This document shows, piece by piece, positions 11,132-24,400 of a DNA stretch of 64,000 nucleotides; within the stretch, counting starts at the first letter, position 1, and each line of letters starts with the position of its first letter. The stretch is from Trichosphaerium sp. ATCC 40318 (Eukaryota > Discosea > Flabellinia > Trichosidae), in the NCBI GenBank assembly GCA_038496445.1, contig JALMLS010000594.1, forward strand, positions 124,001-188,000. Direction: 5' to 3'. The position numbers were made by a program, and so were the translations under genes. Under the pieces are notes generated by a model. The model was not told the origin of the DNA. It worked only from the letters and a program-made list of their open reading frames with translations, and ran no database searches.

Positions 11132-11972
11132 CAGTTATAAAAGGTGTTTAAATAAACATGGTATTCAGTTATTAGTCTGTTAAGTAACAAAAGTATGTTT
11201 TAAAATAATTTTTTAACATAACAAAAATCCATCACTGCTCCTTGGTTAAAATTCAAATCCTGTCAATAACGTCACATGATATACCCATGAACCATTATTT
11301 ATATGTCTCAAAACTTCATTGCCAAGAAGTAATTTATTAGCAAAAAATACTTCAAAACAAAATCCCGCATATATGCGGGAGCTTGGTCCTTAAAGAGATA
11401 GCATTTTTTAATGTATTTTTTGTAGATTTCAATAAAAAATACTTTATAAATTACACAAAATATTATTCGATACTTTGGTTCAGATTTAATGCAAAGTCAT
11501 TTTATTTATTGATCATTACAAAATACAAACATCCTAAATAATATGTACAAGTTAAATACATTGTGTTTTCATAAACGAAAGAAGTAATTTGATCGCATTT
11601 GGTTTTGAGAGCCTGAACAATAATTAATGCATTTGTAAACGCTAAATTAAGAACACGTAGGGTTTTTTGATAAATTAAGTGGAAATAAGCTTTAAAAACA
11701 ACATACTTGGAGTTAATGCTTTAAATACATTCTTTAATGGTGTAATAAGGCTGTTGCAATGCTTTAATCATCCTAAAACAGATAAGTAAGAGATATTTAT
11801 GTTTAAGTGATTTTCCAAACCACCTAAAATGCATTCTCCATTACTTTTTGGATTAACACACTTTAACCTGTACCATTGGTTTTTTCACCTTTAATAATAG
11901 CATGTGGATATTGTTTGCTAGAAAAACCTATGTACCTAAGGTGTCTATGGTTTTTTGCAAATATAAAACTAA

Positions 11973-12036
11973 ACCCTAACCCTAACTTAATTTGTACTTT
12001 CATAAACCTCAACCCTAGCCCTAACCCTAACCCTAA
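11973..12036. repeat. interstitial telomere-like CCCTAA repeats
   Basis: CCCTAACCCTAAC at 11973 and a longer CCCTAGCCCTAACCCTAACC run at 12013-12036 match the TTAGGG telomere repeat. They lie in the right arm of the outer transposable element, not at a chromosome end. Confidence 0.85.
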
Positions 12037-12496
12037 CTAAATTAGTACATTATTTGGTGGATTTTGTACAATAATTCTGAAAATTCCATATTTAAGGGAA
12101 TATTATGGTAATTCTATCAAAAATCCTGCCATAAAAAAAAATAAAAATAAGAATTCTTCACAAATTATCTTAAAAATCCCTAAAACAAAGGAATTTAGTG
12201 GGATTTATATCCAAAATCCCGTTTTCATTTTACCACTGCATAGGGGCTCTTATAAAGAAGAATTGTCACTTTACGGCAATGGTGAGCTCATCTATGAAAT
12301 ATACAAAGATAACTACAGTGAACATAAAAAAGGTGGTATTGAAGAAATAAAGAACCTCCAAAACGACATGTTTAAATTGATGTTACCTCAACTTGGGAAT
12401 GATGCAAAAATGGTATTTACAAAGCTACAGTTTCTCACTTTTTTGCACATTGTATTTAAATTTGATGACGATTTTTTTACATTCTTGGGATTATGA

Positions 12497-13107
12497 TAGA
12501 TGTAATTAAATTCATATTAAATGCACTGAATAAAAAGGCTTTGCCATAGCTTTAATGGCTGTACACGTGTTTTACTCCGTTACAGACGTTTGGGTAAACT
12601 TCAGTTGACTTCGTATAAATCAACAACAACAACAACCGCCAAAGCTTAAACAACATGGCGAGCAGCAATCACCCACATCCCACCCAAAACTTTTCTTTTC
12701 AATTTGTTTTTATAAAAACTGTAAAAACCTCTTTTATTTTCCAAGTGTTCTTGTATAATATAACAAATGCTTGGAGCTACACTAGAGCCACAAGACATGT
12801 TGTCTTCCCCTCAACATCGTCTTACTTAGTGTTCCTTGGTTAGTTGATAGAAGAAAGTCAACTGAGAGTGTTAGAACTCTAACAAAATACAACAGCAGTA
12901 TTTGCAACTACCTAATACTCTTCTTTCTAGACAAACGTCCTTGTAGGCGCATGCGGTCAATTGAAGTACAACAGGTTGATCGTCTATGTCAAAACATTTT
13001 TAATGTTTTTTTGCGAATATCCTATGCACATGTGTATTTACAAAATGTTACTCTGATGTTAACAGTTTCAGTACTTAGTTAATGATTGACATTAACTTTG
13101 ATTCTAT
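12497..13107. other. intergenic, no gene recognised
   Basis: An open frame at 12655-12843 has no intron signals or domain and is not called. A CACGTG lies near 12563. Confidence 0.4.
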
Positions 13108-14991
13108 CTAATACCAAACAGCAGCATAGCATCCACTGAGCCCAGCCTGTAATAAACATAAATAAAATCCCTCCTAAAAATACCAGTACCAATATTGGAC
13201 CTCCGGCTAAGAAGAGACGTGTACCTATAATAACCATTACAAAATCCACTTGCGTAACAAAGTTAACCTTAATTACGTACCTGATGGATCATATGCGTGG
13301 GTGTAAATGGCGTTTGGTATATGTCTCCAGTTTGCAAAGTATCTGTGGTAGTAGGCATTTCGCGACTAAAACCAAACAAGTTAGAAATAATTATTCGTCA
13401 GACGAAATCACGTGATTGTTTCATACCAGATGTCCTGCGCCTGTTTGTAAATACCTCTTCTCTACGACGCCCTCAAGTGTATTCACTTTACAAATAGTCG
13501 TAAAAGCATTGATTCTTAGATCATAGAACGACAAACGGCCCATACCACCGCCTATCGTAATAATATCATTTCGGCACGATACAGTGCGTACTCCTAAAAG
13601 AAAATAAATACACACTTTATCTCTTCGCATACACCTACCCCAATCACTGTCTTGTGATTCTATCACCTTAATTAACCGATTAGATTTAGCATCAACTATG
13701 CTAACAGCGTTCTGTGAACCTAGCAAGAACACATGTAAGAACATGATGTAAAACAATCTTTACCTATTGTCACAATGCCACGTCTGTCATCGACATGCAT
13801 ACATACCAGCTCATTTTCATCTGGTAATACTAAAGAAGACTTCTACATTAAAAAGGAGTCAGATGCAATAGCTATCAATAACAAGCCGTACAACAGTAAA
13901 TTGAGTCTTCGACCATTTGCACAAAATCCCATTGCTCCCAAGTGTAAACATACTCTGAAGAAAAGATCAGACAAACACCATCTTTAAATAATCCGTACAT
14001 CTTCAATACTACTTGCAACAACTGCCCTTATTTTACTAGCATGCCTTCTTGATACTGTAATCTATTAGGACTTGTAGAATTTGAAAGAAAAACGTACACA
14101 ACGGAGTAGAAATGTCAATACCAGTGTCACTAAAAACAACATGTCACTTTGGTTACCTAGTACTGAACAATACGTACTTGTTTTCGGTGGCTTTAGATAC
14201 ATCCCACACGCATATAGAGTGATCTCTGGAGCCTGTAGCAAAAGGTAAGGTTCTAACATAACAAGTTTTATAAACCTTACCTGAAACCACGTGAGTATCA
14301 GAAATAAATTCAGTGTCGAATGACCAATCAGCGTGCCCAGCTAACACTCCTTTACATTTAAAATCATCTCTAAGATCAAATACAGCAAGATCAGATGGGT
14401 TATGGGATCCAGTAACTATAAGTCTATGAGGTAACAACAACCGAAGATGAGAGTATTTTTAGACAACTAACCCATAAAAGTTTTGGACTTGTTTACTGAT
14501 ATGGCATGAATACCGCAGTTGGTACGCTGTAGGGAAGGTGTACCTACTATTGTGAGAATGATGAGGTGATAAATAAGAAGTTTAACGAACCTTTAGGGAG
14601 TTTTAGCTCTCTTGGCGCAATGTCACTTTGAGAGACGTCCCAGATACATAACTAGTTGCTGTTATATTTAAGAGATGGTTTAGAGTTAAAAGGAACCTTG
14701 TTGTTCTTCGTTCCAGTAACGATCGTCGAGTCATTGAGCCAAGCACTCGAAAATACTTTATTCAAACCCACTAGTGTTCTAGTGGGAAATTGACGTTCTT
14801 CTAAGCACATTGGAAGCCTCCTTTGTAGTAGTTTTTGGTAATAATCAGAAACTTTCCGTGATAGCGCACTACGGCTTCTGGTGCGGTCTCTACTCTTGTC
14901 AGTTATGACGGTTCGCGAATCGACGCACGTACTTAAAACTAGTTTCTCTTAGCACTGTGAGGGAATGTAGTATTTCTTTTGAAGAAGACAT
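13108..14991 (-). CDS. DCAF12: DCAF12-like WD40 substrate receptor
   Basis: This multi-exon WD40 gene is read on the minus strand from ATG 14991 to TAG at 13108. The N-terminal part has LPMCLEERQF and GLNKVFSSAWLN, as in DCAF12 (RSLNSLPLGLNLQHKIFASQWLN in human). WD blades include LCIWDVSQSDIAP, GSRDHSICVWDVSK and GRLSFYDLRINAF. The last exons give HIPNAIYTHAYDPSGTRLF and GGPILAGLSGCYAAVW, matching the conserved DCAF12 end. Introns are short with gtacgt, gttagt or gtactg donors. DCAF12 docks on DDB1 in CUL4 ubiquitin ligases, and the human protein reads C-terminal acidic degrons. The exon list was assembled by homology, so small boundary errors are possible. It is divergent from ASPM, with starts about 460 bp apart. 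Confidence 0.85.
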
Positions 14992-15447
14992 TTGGAGCGT
15001 TTATTGAAGAGGAGCGGCTAACTTGGGAAAAATAATCAAAATGACGAAAACTACATCATTTTTGACTTGCCAGATTAAGCGCCGCATCTATACTTAGGGT
15101 ACAGTTCTCTTTTTAGTTACGTTACAATGTAGAGTATGCTCCCGTTCCAAGCTACAACGTTGCCATTTATTATACGGTCAGGCAATACTGTCGTTGATAT
15201 CTTAGGCTCATAACAAATACTACTCAACATCACAGCCGACAATCATTATATAAGTTGCATCTTTCGCCAGCGTGAACGTCTAAATCTTCGTACTAGCGTT
15301 CACCGTACTAGCTTAGTTGTTTTTGTGACTGCTTGCTGTTAAGTCATGTCACAAATGGTCAAAATTATTTTTGCCGCGATTTTTCAAATTTTCATAAAAA
15401 GTGCGCGCTTCTCCCCTAATAAAACTAAAGTATGTATTAACGATATA

Positions 15448-18400
15448 ATGACATCTGTAGCGAATAAAGGTACTATATGCGCGTTATTTAACACCCATTT
15501 GTGATTATTAAATCAAACTCAGAGAACGTTTTACCGTTACAACATGGAACAAAGCCCCAGGCACCTAAAAAACAACCTACAACCAAGCCTGAAGCGCGAA
15601 TCATCTTAAAACAGTTTGCGGAAGTAGCAAGATTAAACTTCGGCTGCATTCGCATTGGAACTACTCAAAATGTAATCAAACATGATCTAAGAGCGTTTCT
15701 AAGCATTTTTTAGAGTAAATTGGCACTAAGTAACCCAAGCGACAAAGCAATTCGATTGACACTTGATAACATACCAGTAGATAGCGTACGTGTTTAATAG
15801 CGTTGATACAACCGCGCAAAAAAGCTCACAATCAAACTAGTCGTTTAAAATACGCGTACCACCAAAAGGATCAATAACAGTACCTCCGAAACGTACTGCA
15901 ATTATTACCGTTTCATGGACACCACAACGCGTTGGAAACGATGTATTAAAAATTTCGTTCAAATCACCTCCTCGTGGTCACTACCAAGCAATGTTGTTTG
16001 GTACAGGCGTCAAACCAAACAAGGTACGTCATATAAATTTTTTGGTGCCCTCCCGACTAGATGAGTGTTTTTTGTAACAAATCTACTGTAGCGCTCGAAA
16101 CCGCGAGTGTCTCTCGCTCGTGCTTCATTAGCACCAAAAACCCAAGTACGTTGTCACTGTACTGACTTCAAAGGTTTGAAATTTGTTTCTAACTCTTTTG
16201 CGTTTAGAACCAAGCGATTCCATCAGTTATGAAGACACCTGCTGCTAAAGCCAGACAACAGTTTTGGAAAACTCCTCAAAAGAGTAAAGGCATCTCACCT
16301 ACGCGCGAACCAATGACTCAGGTATTGATACTTTTCGTAAAAGAAGAAGCAAGCTGTTGTACTAACGCACTTTGTTTTCAGGTCAACTCTTACAAGGACG
16401 ATAAATCTCGTCGCGTGAGCACTTATAAACCACCTACGAAGCAACCACGAATGTCTCTGAGTGGTACGTTACTTTTTTTCGCCAAAAACAGAAACTTGCT
16501 GAGAAAGTCGCTTATTGTGTTCTTTAGCGCGTGCTTTGGTTACCAAAGGCAAAGAAGACTCTAAAGCTCCGGTAAAGCGTAAAATGAGAATTACTCAAAC
16601 GCAGCGAAGCGCAAGGCAACCAATTGTACGTTATTGTAGCCTCACAACTATTTTCTACTACGTAGAGAGTTTTCTACAACGTCAAAACAATTTTGTAGAC
16701 TGGCGGGAATATTCAAAAATCAAAGCTGATTTGGCGGGACTTTTTCTGACTTCTTTTTGTAGATTGCCCAATGGGCTCTCAAACAGCAATATGGATTCTC
16801 TAAATGGATCAACCATATGCTCGTACCAGAGCTTGATGTTGGCGTATACCGCTCTATCACTGAGAAACGACGAGAATCGATAAAAATCGCTATACTTCAA
16901 CAAAACGCACGTCAAGTACTCTTGAAGGGTAGAAAGATACTTGAGAAGGTCAATTTCGAGATAAACAGCGATCAGCTGCTCGTTAGAGATGATAAATTGT
17001 TGTATCAAGATCTCGGAGTAAGACAGAATATTGTCAACCTCTTGCTTTGCTTCAACCCTGTATTCTTGAAACTTGCATTGGAAACGTACCTTCGCATACC
17101 TATCAAGACAAGTAACAACATTGAGACTGCCTTATCACAGGTAATCGTTAAGGTAGAGCAAACTTTTGATTGAAATAATTTTTTTTCTTTTTCGTCGAGA
17201 TGCGTAAAAATCTCAGTTAACGGATCACGTGTCACATGAATATTTTCTCATACTATTTTTAATGTACAGTAAAGGACCCTAAAACGCTTTTTAACGTTAT
17301 TCTCACTTCTATGTGCGGTAACTAATCCTTTTTTTATTTAGAAAATTGTCTTTTCAAAGCAAATTAATGACGCTTTTCAACTACCTGATCTTACATACAA
17401 ACCTGGTTATAAACGTGCACTTGATCGTCACGTATTAAAAAACTTCTTTTCTATTGTATGGCTTTTGGATGGCTTGAAATGCGCTCGTATTGTGCCAGAA
17501 GACATTTGTCTTTTCTGCACCAAGGCACAATTTAAGGTACCTTTTTTTCAATGAAACAAACAAGCGTCTTATATTTTTCTTCTCTTTTAGTGCACCAAGG
17601 AGATTATAGCAATGTTTGCTCGTGAGTACTTGCTTGGAGATGGTGATATTGTTAAACATCTTGAGCTACTTGGGTATAAATTATATCACTTCCAATCTGC
17701 TGTTGACGAGTATCCTCTCGCTGTTGAAGTAAGTCTTTTTTTTTTCCTTCTTTTTTTTTTGATCGGTTGTTCTCTTGAGGTGTTTTTTGTTAATGTTGTT
17801 ATTCTTAGGACCTTTCTGTCGACTTGCGAGATGGTATCCGTCTTGGACACCTTCATGAAGTGATTGTAGAAGACAGAGAACGTAAACTAACACGTCAACT
17901 TCGTGCTCCTGTGATTTCAAAATTCCAACGTGTTCATAACACACAAGCTGTCCTAGAAGGTTTCACTGCAGCTGGTGTACCAAGTACGACGAGAATTTGT
18001 ATACTACAAGTTGTATTGGAAGAAATCTGACAAGGGTTTTTTGTTATAGTGCTTGAGTTCAACGGAGAAAAAATTTCTGATGGTAATTTGCCTATGACTC
18101 TTGGATTGATCTGGAAGATTATTGTCCATAAGGCATTACCAAAGATAATCAAGCCTAAGCATTTAGAAAAGGAAATTGCTGCTTTAGGTGGATATGATAC
18201 GAAGAAAAAGAATCAGGTTAGTGACGATTATAGAAAGCTTTTGAATGTTATTTTTTTTATTTTGCTAACTTTTTTTTTTTAGTTTTCGTCTGAACCTTCT
18301 TCTGTTATTTTCTTCAACGCTGATGGCTTTCAGATTCTTTTAAGTACGTATTTCTAACTGTCACTTTTAAAAGAATTGTTTTGAATAACGTTATATCTTT

Positions 18401-21400
18401 AGAGTGGTGTCGTACTATTGGTGCTTTGCACGGTCTTCCTGTTGAGAACTTTACAACAAGTTTTGCGGATGGCAAGTTGTTGTGCTACATCATCCACACA
18501 TACCATCCTGGATTGATCCCTCTTGATAAGATTAACTCTACTACACTTGACTGGGAGCGTACAAGGAATCAACCTATCAAAGACGATCCTAATGTACGTA
18601 CTTTAAAGCTTTCCGTCTTTTTTCTTTTTTTTGGTGCTGACAGAAATCCAGGAGGAACCAATTGACTCTTCAACTTGGGTCGGTTCATTTAGCCCAGGGC
18701 CAACGAAAGAAGAGAAACGTGCTCTTGCTGGTGAGAAGAGGAACTTCCGTCTTATCAGAGAAGCTGTTCGTATCCTTGGATCAATCCCAGATATGCGTAT
18801 GTTTGTTGCTTTTATTAAGGATGTGTCACTAACATTTGCATTTTATAGTCCGTTGGGTAGATACAGCACCAGGAGCTAAGGTTCTTCCAGATGAGAAGAT
18901 TATGATGACCTTTGTTGCTTACTTGGCAAACAGGCTTGTATCTCTATCAGCAGAGACAAGGGTATGTCAGAGTCTTTTCTTCTTTTTTTTTGTTTGCTTC
19001 CTGCTTTGGTTTTTTGAGCTTCTTGTCATGTTTGTTGTGTAGGCTGCTAGGACTATTCAAAGAGCTTGGCGTCGTTGGTATCAGATTAATGTTGTTGACA
19101 AACGTGAAAAGGCTAGTGTTGTATTACAAAGTCTCTTCAGACGTGCAACAGTATGCCAAAAATTTGGTTCTATATTGAAAGGTATGGAACGCTTATCTGC
19201 TACAGTACGTATGTACTTGCAGAGAAAACAATATCTTGCTCTTCGTAAGGCAGCAATCACCGCTCAGGTAAGCATATTTATCAAAGAGACGTCTGTATTC
19301 TAACGTTGTTTTCTTTTTAGTCTCGCTTTAAAGCAATTGGAGCTCGCAAAGAGTTTCTTCGCATCAAGGAAGCAACATGTGTTCTACAACGTACAGCGCG
19401 TGCTTCTAAGCAACGAAAAGACTATAAGCAACTCAAGGAGTCCACTATTAAGGTTCAAGCTTTATGTAGAGGAAGGAAAGCGAAGAAAGAATTCTTCCAA
19501 CTTAAAAAAAGCACTGTTACAATTCAAGCGCTCTGGAGAGGAAAGAAAGCGCGTACCCTAGTATCTCGTATAAAGGCCGCTACTACTATCCAAACAGCCT
19601 ACAGAGGGTATGCTGCACGCAAGAGGCTTGCTACGTTAAAGAGCATCGTCAAAATCCAAGTACGAAAGAGAAAGATCAAGACGAAACTCTGACATTTCTA
19701 CTTTTTAGTCATTGATTCGTATGACCAAAGAACGCAATGATTTTGTTAAATCAAGAAGCTCTATCGTTTGTATTCAGAGTCTTGCTCGTGGTAATGCTGC
19801 CAGGCAATCAACTAAGGAGTTGCGTGCCTCTATCAAGATTACTGCGTTCATGCGTATGGTTGTTGCTAGACGTCAGTTTATCCGCTCGAAGAATGCTTCA
19901 ATCAAGATTCAATCTATTTGGAGAATGCATAGTGCTAAGAAGTCGTACACATCAACAAGAGAAAGTATTGTACTCTTACAGAGCGCTTTCAGACGTGCAA
20001 CACAAATGCAGCAACTTGAGAAAGCAGTACAAGCTGCCACAACTATTCAAGTATGGTTTTTCTTTTTTTTTAGTTATTATTTTCCTTTTGTGCTTATGTT
20101 TTGTCTCCAGTCTATCGTTAGAGGCTTTGCTGCAAAGAAACGTTATATCACTGCTCGCAAGAATATCATCCGTGCACAATCTGTTGTCCGTAGGCATCAA
20201 GCTCAATCTAAATACAACACCTTGCGCCAGTCTACAATCAAAGTTCAAGTAAGTTTTTTTTGCCTGTTCAGCCTTTTTTGCACTTTTTCTTTCTTCTGTT
20301 GCTAAATTCTTTCTTTTACAGGCATTGTGGCGTAGCGTTCTAGCTCGTAAACGAACATCTAGAATGAAGAGTGAGATTAGAGCTGCAACAATGATACAAT
20401 CACTTGTTCGCATGCACCAACGTCGTTCTGAATACAATGCTCTTCGTGGAAGCGCAATCAAAATACAAGTACGACTTTTACAGCCACAAGAGATCTTTTA
20501 CTGTGTTCTGACTATTGTATAGGCTGTATGGCGTATGTCTTCTCAGAAGAAAGCGTATACTACTCTGAAGGCTGGTGCTATTAAGATCCAATCTATTTGG
20601 AAGATGACTGTTCAAAAACGTGACTATAAAAATCTTATCAATGCAACAATCAAATTGCAATCTCTTTGGAGAGGAAAACGTGCACGTGCTTTTGTTTCAA
20701 AAATCAAAGCTGTAACAATTATTCAATCATTATGGCGTGGTAGACAAGGTAGATCAAGCTTCCTTGCGCTCAAAAAGTCAGCAACAAAGATACAAGTAAG
20801 TATTTAGTTTTTATCTCTTCTTCTTTGTTTTTTTTGATGTCTTTGACTTACTCATCAACAAGGCTACTTGGCGCATGGTACAAGAAAGAAGGACGTACCA
20901 AAAGCAGAGAAAGTGTGCTGTTAAGCTTCAAGCTTTCTGGCGTATGTGGGCTGAGAGACGTGACTTTAATGAACTTAAGACTGTGATGATATTGGCTCAG
21001 TCTTTATGGCGTGGTGTTGCTGCAAGAAAACATGTTAAGAAACTTCGTGCTGCTATTAAAATTCAGTCGATTTTCCGCATGGCTAAGCAACGCTCGTTGT
21101 ATAAGAACCTTAAATCATCAGCTATTACAGTACAGAAGCTATGGAGAGGTAAGATGGCCAGAAAAGAAGCTTTGCGTTTGCGTTCTGCCATCACCATTCA
21201 GGTTCGTTTTTCTTTCTTATTTTTTAAGTATTTCACCTGTTGCTTGTTTGTTGTTCCTTATTGACCTCTAATAATAGTCTACATGGCGTATGGTAAAGCA
21301 GAAGAGGCAGTACACCAAAGAGAAATCGAGTGCTGTTAAGCTTCAAGCGTTCTGGCGCATGTGCTCTGAAAAACGTAACTTTCAAGTTTTACGAAAGTCT

Positions 21401-24400
21401 GCAGTCATTGTACAGTCACTATGGCGTGGTATCCGTGCGAGAAAGTTTGCCTCAAAGATCCGTGCTATCATTACCGTACAAGCATTATGGAGAGGCAAGA
21501 AAGCTAGACAACATGTCAAAGAAATTAGAGCAGCAATCAAAATCCAATCTGTTTTCCGCATGGTCAAGGAAAAACGTTCGTTCAACAAGATAAAATCATC
21601 TGCTATTACAATACAAGTACGTTATTAAAATAAGAGCCAAAAAAGGGTGACTCTCTTGGTCGTGAAAGCGAAAAACTTTTTTTTTTTGGGCTTTTATTTT
21701 TGACTTTTGTGCTGATGATTTTCTTCTTAGGCTGCTTGTCGTATGATGTCACAACGTTCTCGTTTTAATACTCTTAAAGCTGGCGCTATAAAGGGTCAAT
21801 CCCTATGGCGTATGATACGCCAACAGCGCTCTTTCCTTGCGTTGAAAGAAGGTGCTATAAAGGCACAGTCTTTGTTTAGAGGAATAAAAGCAAGACGTGA
21901 TTACAAGCGATTACGTGCTGCTATCACTATCCAACGTTTCGCTAGAGGATCGTTGGCTAGAAAAGCATACAAACAAGATGTTGAGAAGGTCAAAAAAGCC
22001 CAAGCTACTGTCAGAAGGTTTTTGGCTCAAAAACAATATGCAAGATTAAGAGCTTCTATTGTCCTTCAAACACATGTACGTCACATGATCCTTTATTGTT
22101 TGTACTTGATTTACACGCATGTATCCTTACACATTTGTTCAGGTACGAGCATTTAACGCTTCTCAAGAGCTCAAGAGAGGTGTTAATGCGGCTGCCAAGA
22201 TTCAAGCTGCTTGGCGTGGTCACGTTGCCAGAAATCATGTTGAATCTATCAAGGCTGCAGCTGTTGTGATTCAGAAGGTATGGCGTGGACGTCAAGCCAG
22301 AAGATTTGCTGCCAAATTGAGAGCTGTTATTTTCATCCAGGTATGTTTTCTCTTTTTTGGAGCTTCGCGCAGCGACATCTTTGCTTACTCTTCTTTCTAG
22401 TCTCAGAGACGTATGGTTGTAGCCAGGAGAGCTTACCTAAAGCTTCGTTCTGCTACTGTCAAGATTCAAGCACAGTGGAGGATGCAAAAGGAAAAGAAAG
22501 CATTCAGAGTTAAACAAAACGCTGCCATCAAGATCCAATCTGTTGCACGTATGGCTCAAGAACGTGCTAGATTTACTACTCTAAAATCTTCGGCTATCAC
22601 ATTGCAAGCCTTGTGGAGAGGCAAGGAAGCTAGAAAACAAGCTATTTACCTCAGAGCTGCGATTAAGATTCAGGTACTTTTTTTTTTTGACATTTTTTTC
22701 TTGCTTTTTTCTTAGAAAAACAACTTGTTGTTAACGTATCTCTTTTTTAGTCTGCTTGGCGTATGGTTTCTGAAAAGCGTCGATATGAGGCACTCAAGAG
22801 CGCTACAATCAAAGCACAAGCGCTTATCCGTGGAAAGATCCAAAAGCGTTCTTTCACTGAGAAGAAAAAAGCAACGATTGCAATTCAAACTGCTTGGCGT
22901 GCAAACAGAGCTCGTGCTCTTCTTGCAAGGATGAAAGCTGCTGTGAAGATCCAATCATTATGGCGTATGTCCTCACAAAGGACTCAATTCCTAGCTCTTA
23001 AAAAGGCAGCAACAGCTGCTCAGAGTCTATGGAGAGGACGTAATGCTCGTGTTCATGTCACTCAAATAAGATCTGCTATTAAGATACAAGTAAGTCAGAG
23101 GAAGAAACTACTTTTTTTTTTCATTCTTGTTTTGGTTGGAAGTGAGTGAGCTTGTGTGCTAATGTTGTATTTCTGTAGTCTGTTGTACGTATGGTACAAT
23201 GCAGGAAATCGTTTGTAGAAAAGAAGGATGCCTGTGTTACATTCCAACGTATTTTCCGTGGAAAACAAGCAAGAGAACAAGTTGCTAGACTCCGTGCTGC
23301 CATTAAGGTTCAATCAGTTTTCCGTATGTACAAAGCAAAGATGATCTTGGCTCAATTACGTCGTGAACATCATGAACGTCAGCAACACAATGCTGCAACT
23401 CTTATACAGTCAATGGTACGCCTATTAGTACTATAAAATCGAAGTTTTGGCTAATAATAATTCAGATACGTCAACGTAATGTCGCCTTCAATGTTTGTGT
23501 TAACGTGAATCAAATTGCAAAATGCCAAGCTTTCTTTCGTGGATTCTTGGTTCGAAAACAACTCAAAGAAACTCGCCGAGCAGTATCTCTAGCTCAAGCC
23601 CTATGGCGTGGAAAGATTGCACGCACTCGTGTTGCAAAGCTTAAGGCAGCAAAGGTCATCCTTACTCGATACAGAGCTATTAAGGCCAGAAAAGAATTTC
23701 TTTCTTTGAAACGAGCAACAGTTTTGATTCAAGCAAGATTCAGAGGTAACAAAGTACGCGATTCTTATGCCCATATTCGTGCACAAAGACAAGAATCTGC
23801 TGCCTTGAAGATACAGAGTCTTGTGAGAAGACATGCTGCATACAATCGTGCACAACGTATAGAGCCTTCAGCTGTTAAGATACAGGTGAGTCTTATTTTT
23901 TTCTTTATTTTTTCTGATTCTTGTCCGTTTTTCTCTTCTGTTCTTTTGTACTAAGTTTAATAATAGTCGTTATGGCGTGGATATGTATCTAGAAAACGTA
24001 CAACAAAGAAGATTCAAGATATTCGCGTTCGCCTTGCAAAAACACGTCAGGAGTTTTCAGCGAATAAAACACTTGGATACAGAACAAAACAAGCACTTCA
24101 TACTCTATTGAAATCAAAGCAATTGACACCAATCAGACGTGCCTTGAGCCTACTTGGTACGTTTAACACTCAGAAAGTGTATGAATCTATGTATAGTTGT
24201 ACTGACGCCTTGTTTTCGTAGATCTTTCGACCAGATATTCACCTCTTTGCGCATCGTATTGTGTTCAAATCAACTGCGTTGATATCATCCTTGATCTCTT
24301 AACTCGCCTTAACCGCTCTGCTCCTCATCTTAGTATCTTAACTCTTGGTCTTAATGTACTACTCAACTTGTCTCTTTACCCAGCTACATCTAGTGCTGTG

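Larger units (their letters stand above)
8464..11399 (+). mobile_element. piggyBac DNA transposon, 2.9 kb
   Basis: The ends are GGACCA at the left and TGGTCC at the right. Each is followed just inside by the 18-bp palindrome TCCCGCATATATGCGGGA (8470-8487 and 11363-11380). The right flank is TTAA (11400-11403), the piggyBac target. The left flank is TTGG (8460-8463), most simply a mutated TTAA. The insertion point lies in a palindromic TATCTCTTTAAAGAGATA of the outer element. The single gene inside is an apparently intact transposase. Confidence 0.85.
8263..12238. mobile_element. outer TIR element carrying a nested piggyBac
   Basis: The left end CAGTAGTAAAATAGAAATGG and the reverse complement of the right end, CAGTGGTAAAATGAAAACGG, are imperfect terminal inverted repeats alike over about 45 bp. 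The flanks share CA (8261-8262 and 12239-12240). The left arm (to 8459) and right arm (from 11404) are rich in AATTCC/GGAATT and show no coding sequence, so the outer element looks non-autonomous. A CAG/CTG terminus recalls several DNA transposon classes; the superfamily is not resolved. Confidence 0.65.
7431..12496 (+). pseudogene. unknown gene interrupted by a 4-kb nested insertion
   Basis: I do not recognise the family. The first exon (7431-7992) encodes a basic N-terminus (KRSASSSLSEPPKK) and helical segments. An intron (gtatgt at 7993 to catag at 8156) leads to a second exon from 8157. That exon runs into foreign DNA at 8263 and then reaches an in-frame stop at about 8296. The downstream part of the exon resumes at 12241 and ends in TGA at 12496. 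Joining 8262 to 12241 (one copy of a CA duplication removed) keeps the frame exactly, giving 924 nt over both exons (307 residues). No domain is evident. The insertion removes the last third of the protein. Confidence 0.65.

Noticed and set aside
12655-12843. Plus-strand open frame starting MASSNHPHPTQ
   Set aside because: No domain, no splice signals, isolated in an intergenic gap.
13775-13987. Plus-strand open frame within DCAF12
   Set aside because: It lies antisense to DCAF12 exons and introns and is best explained as their shadow.
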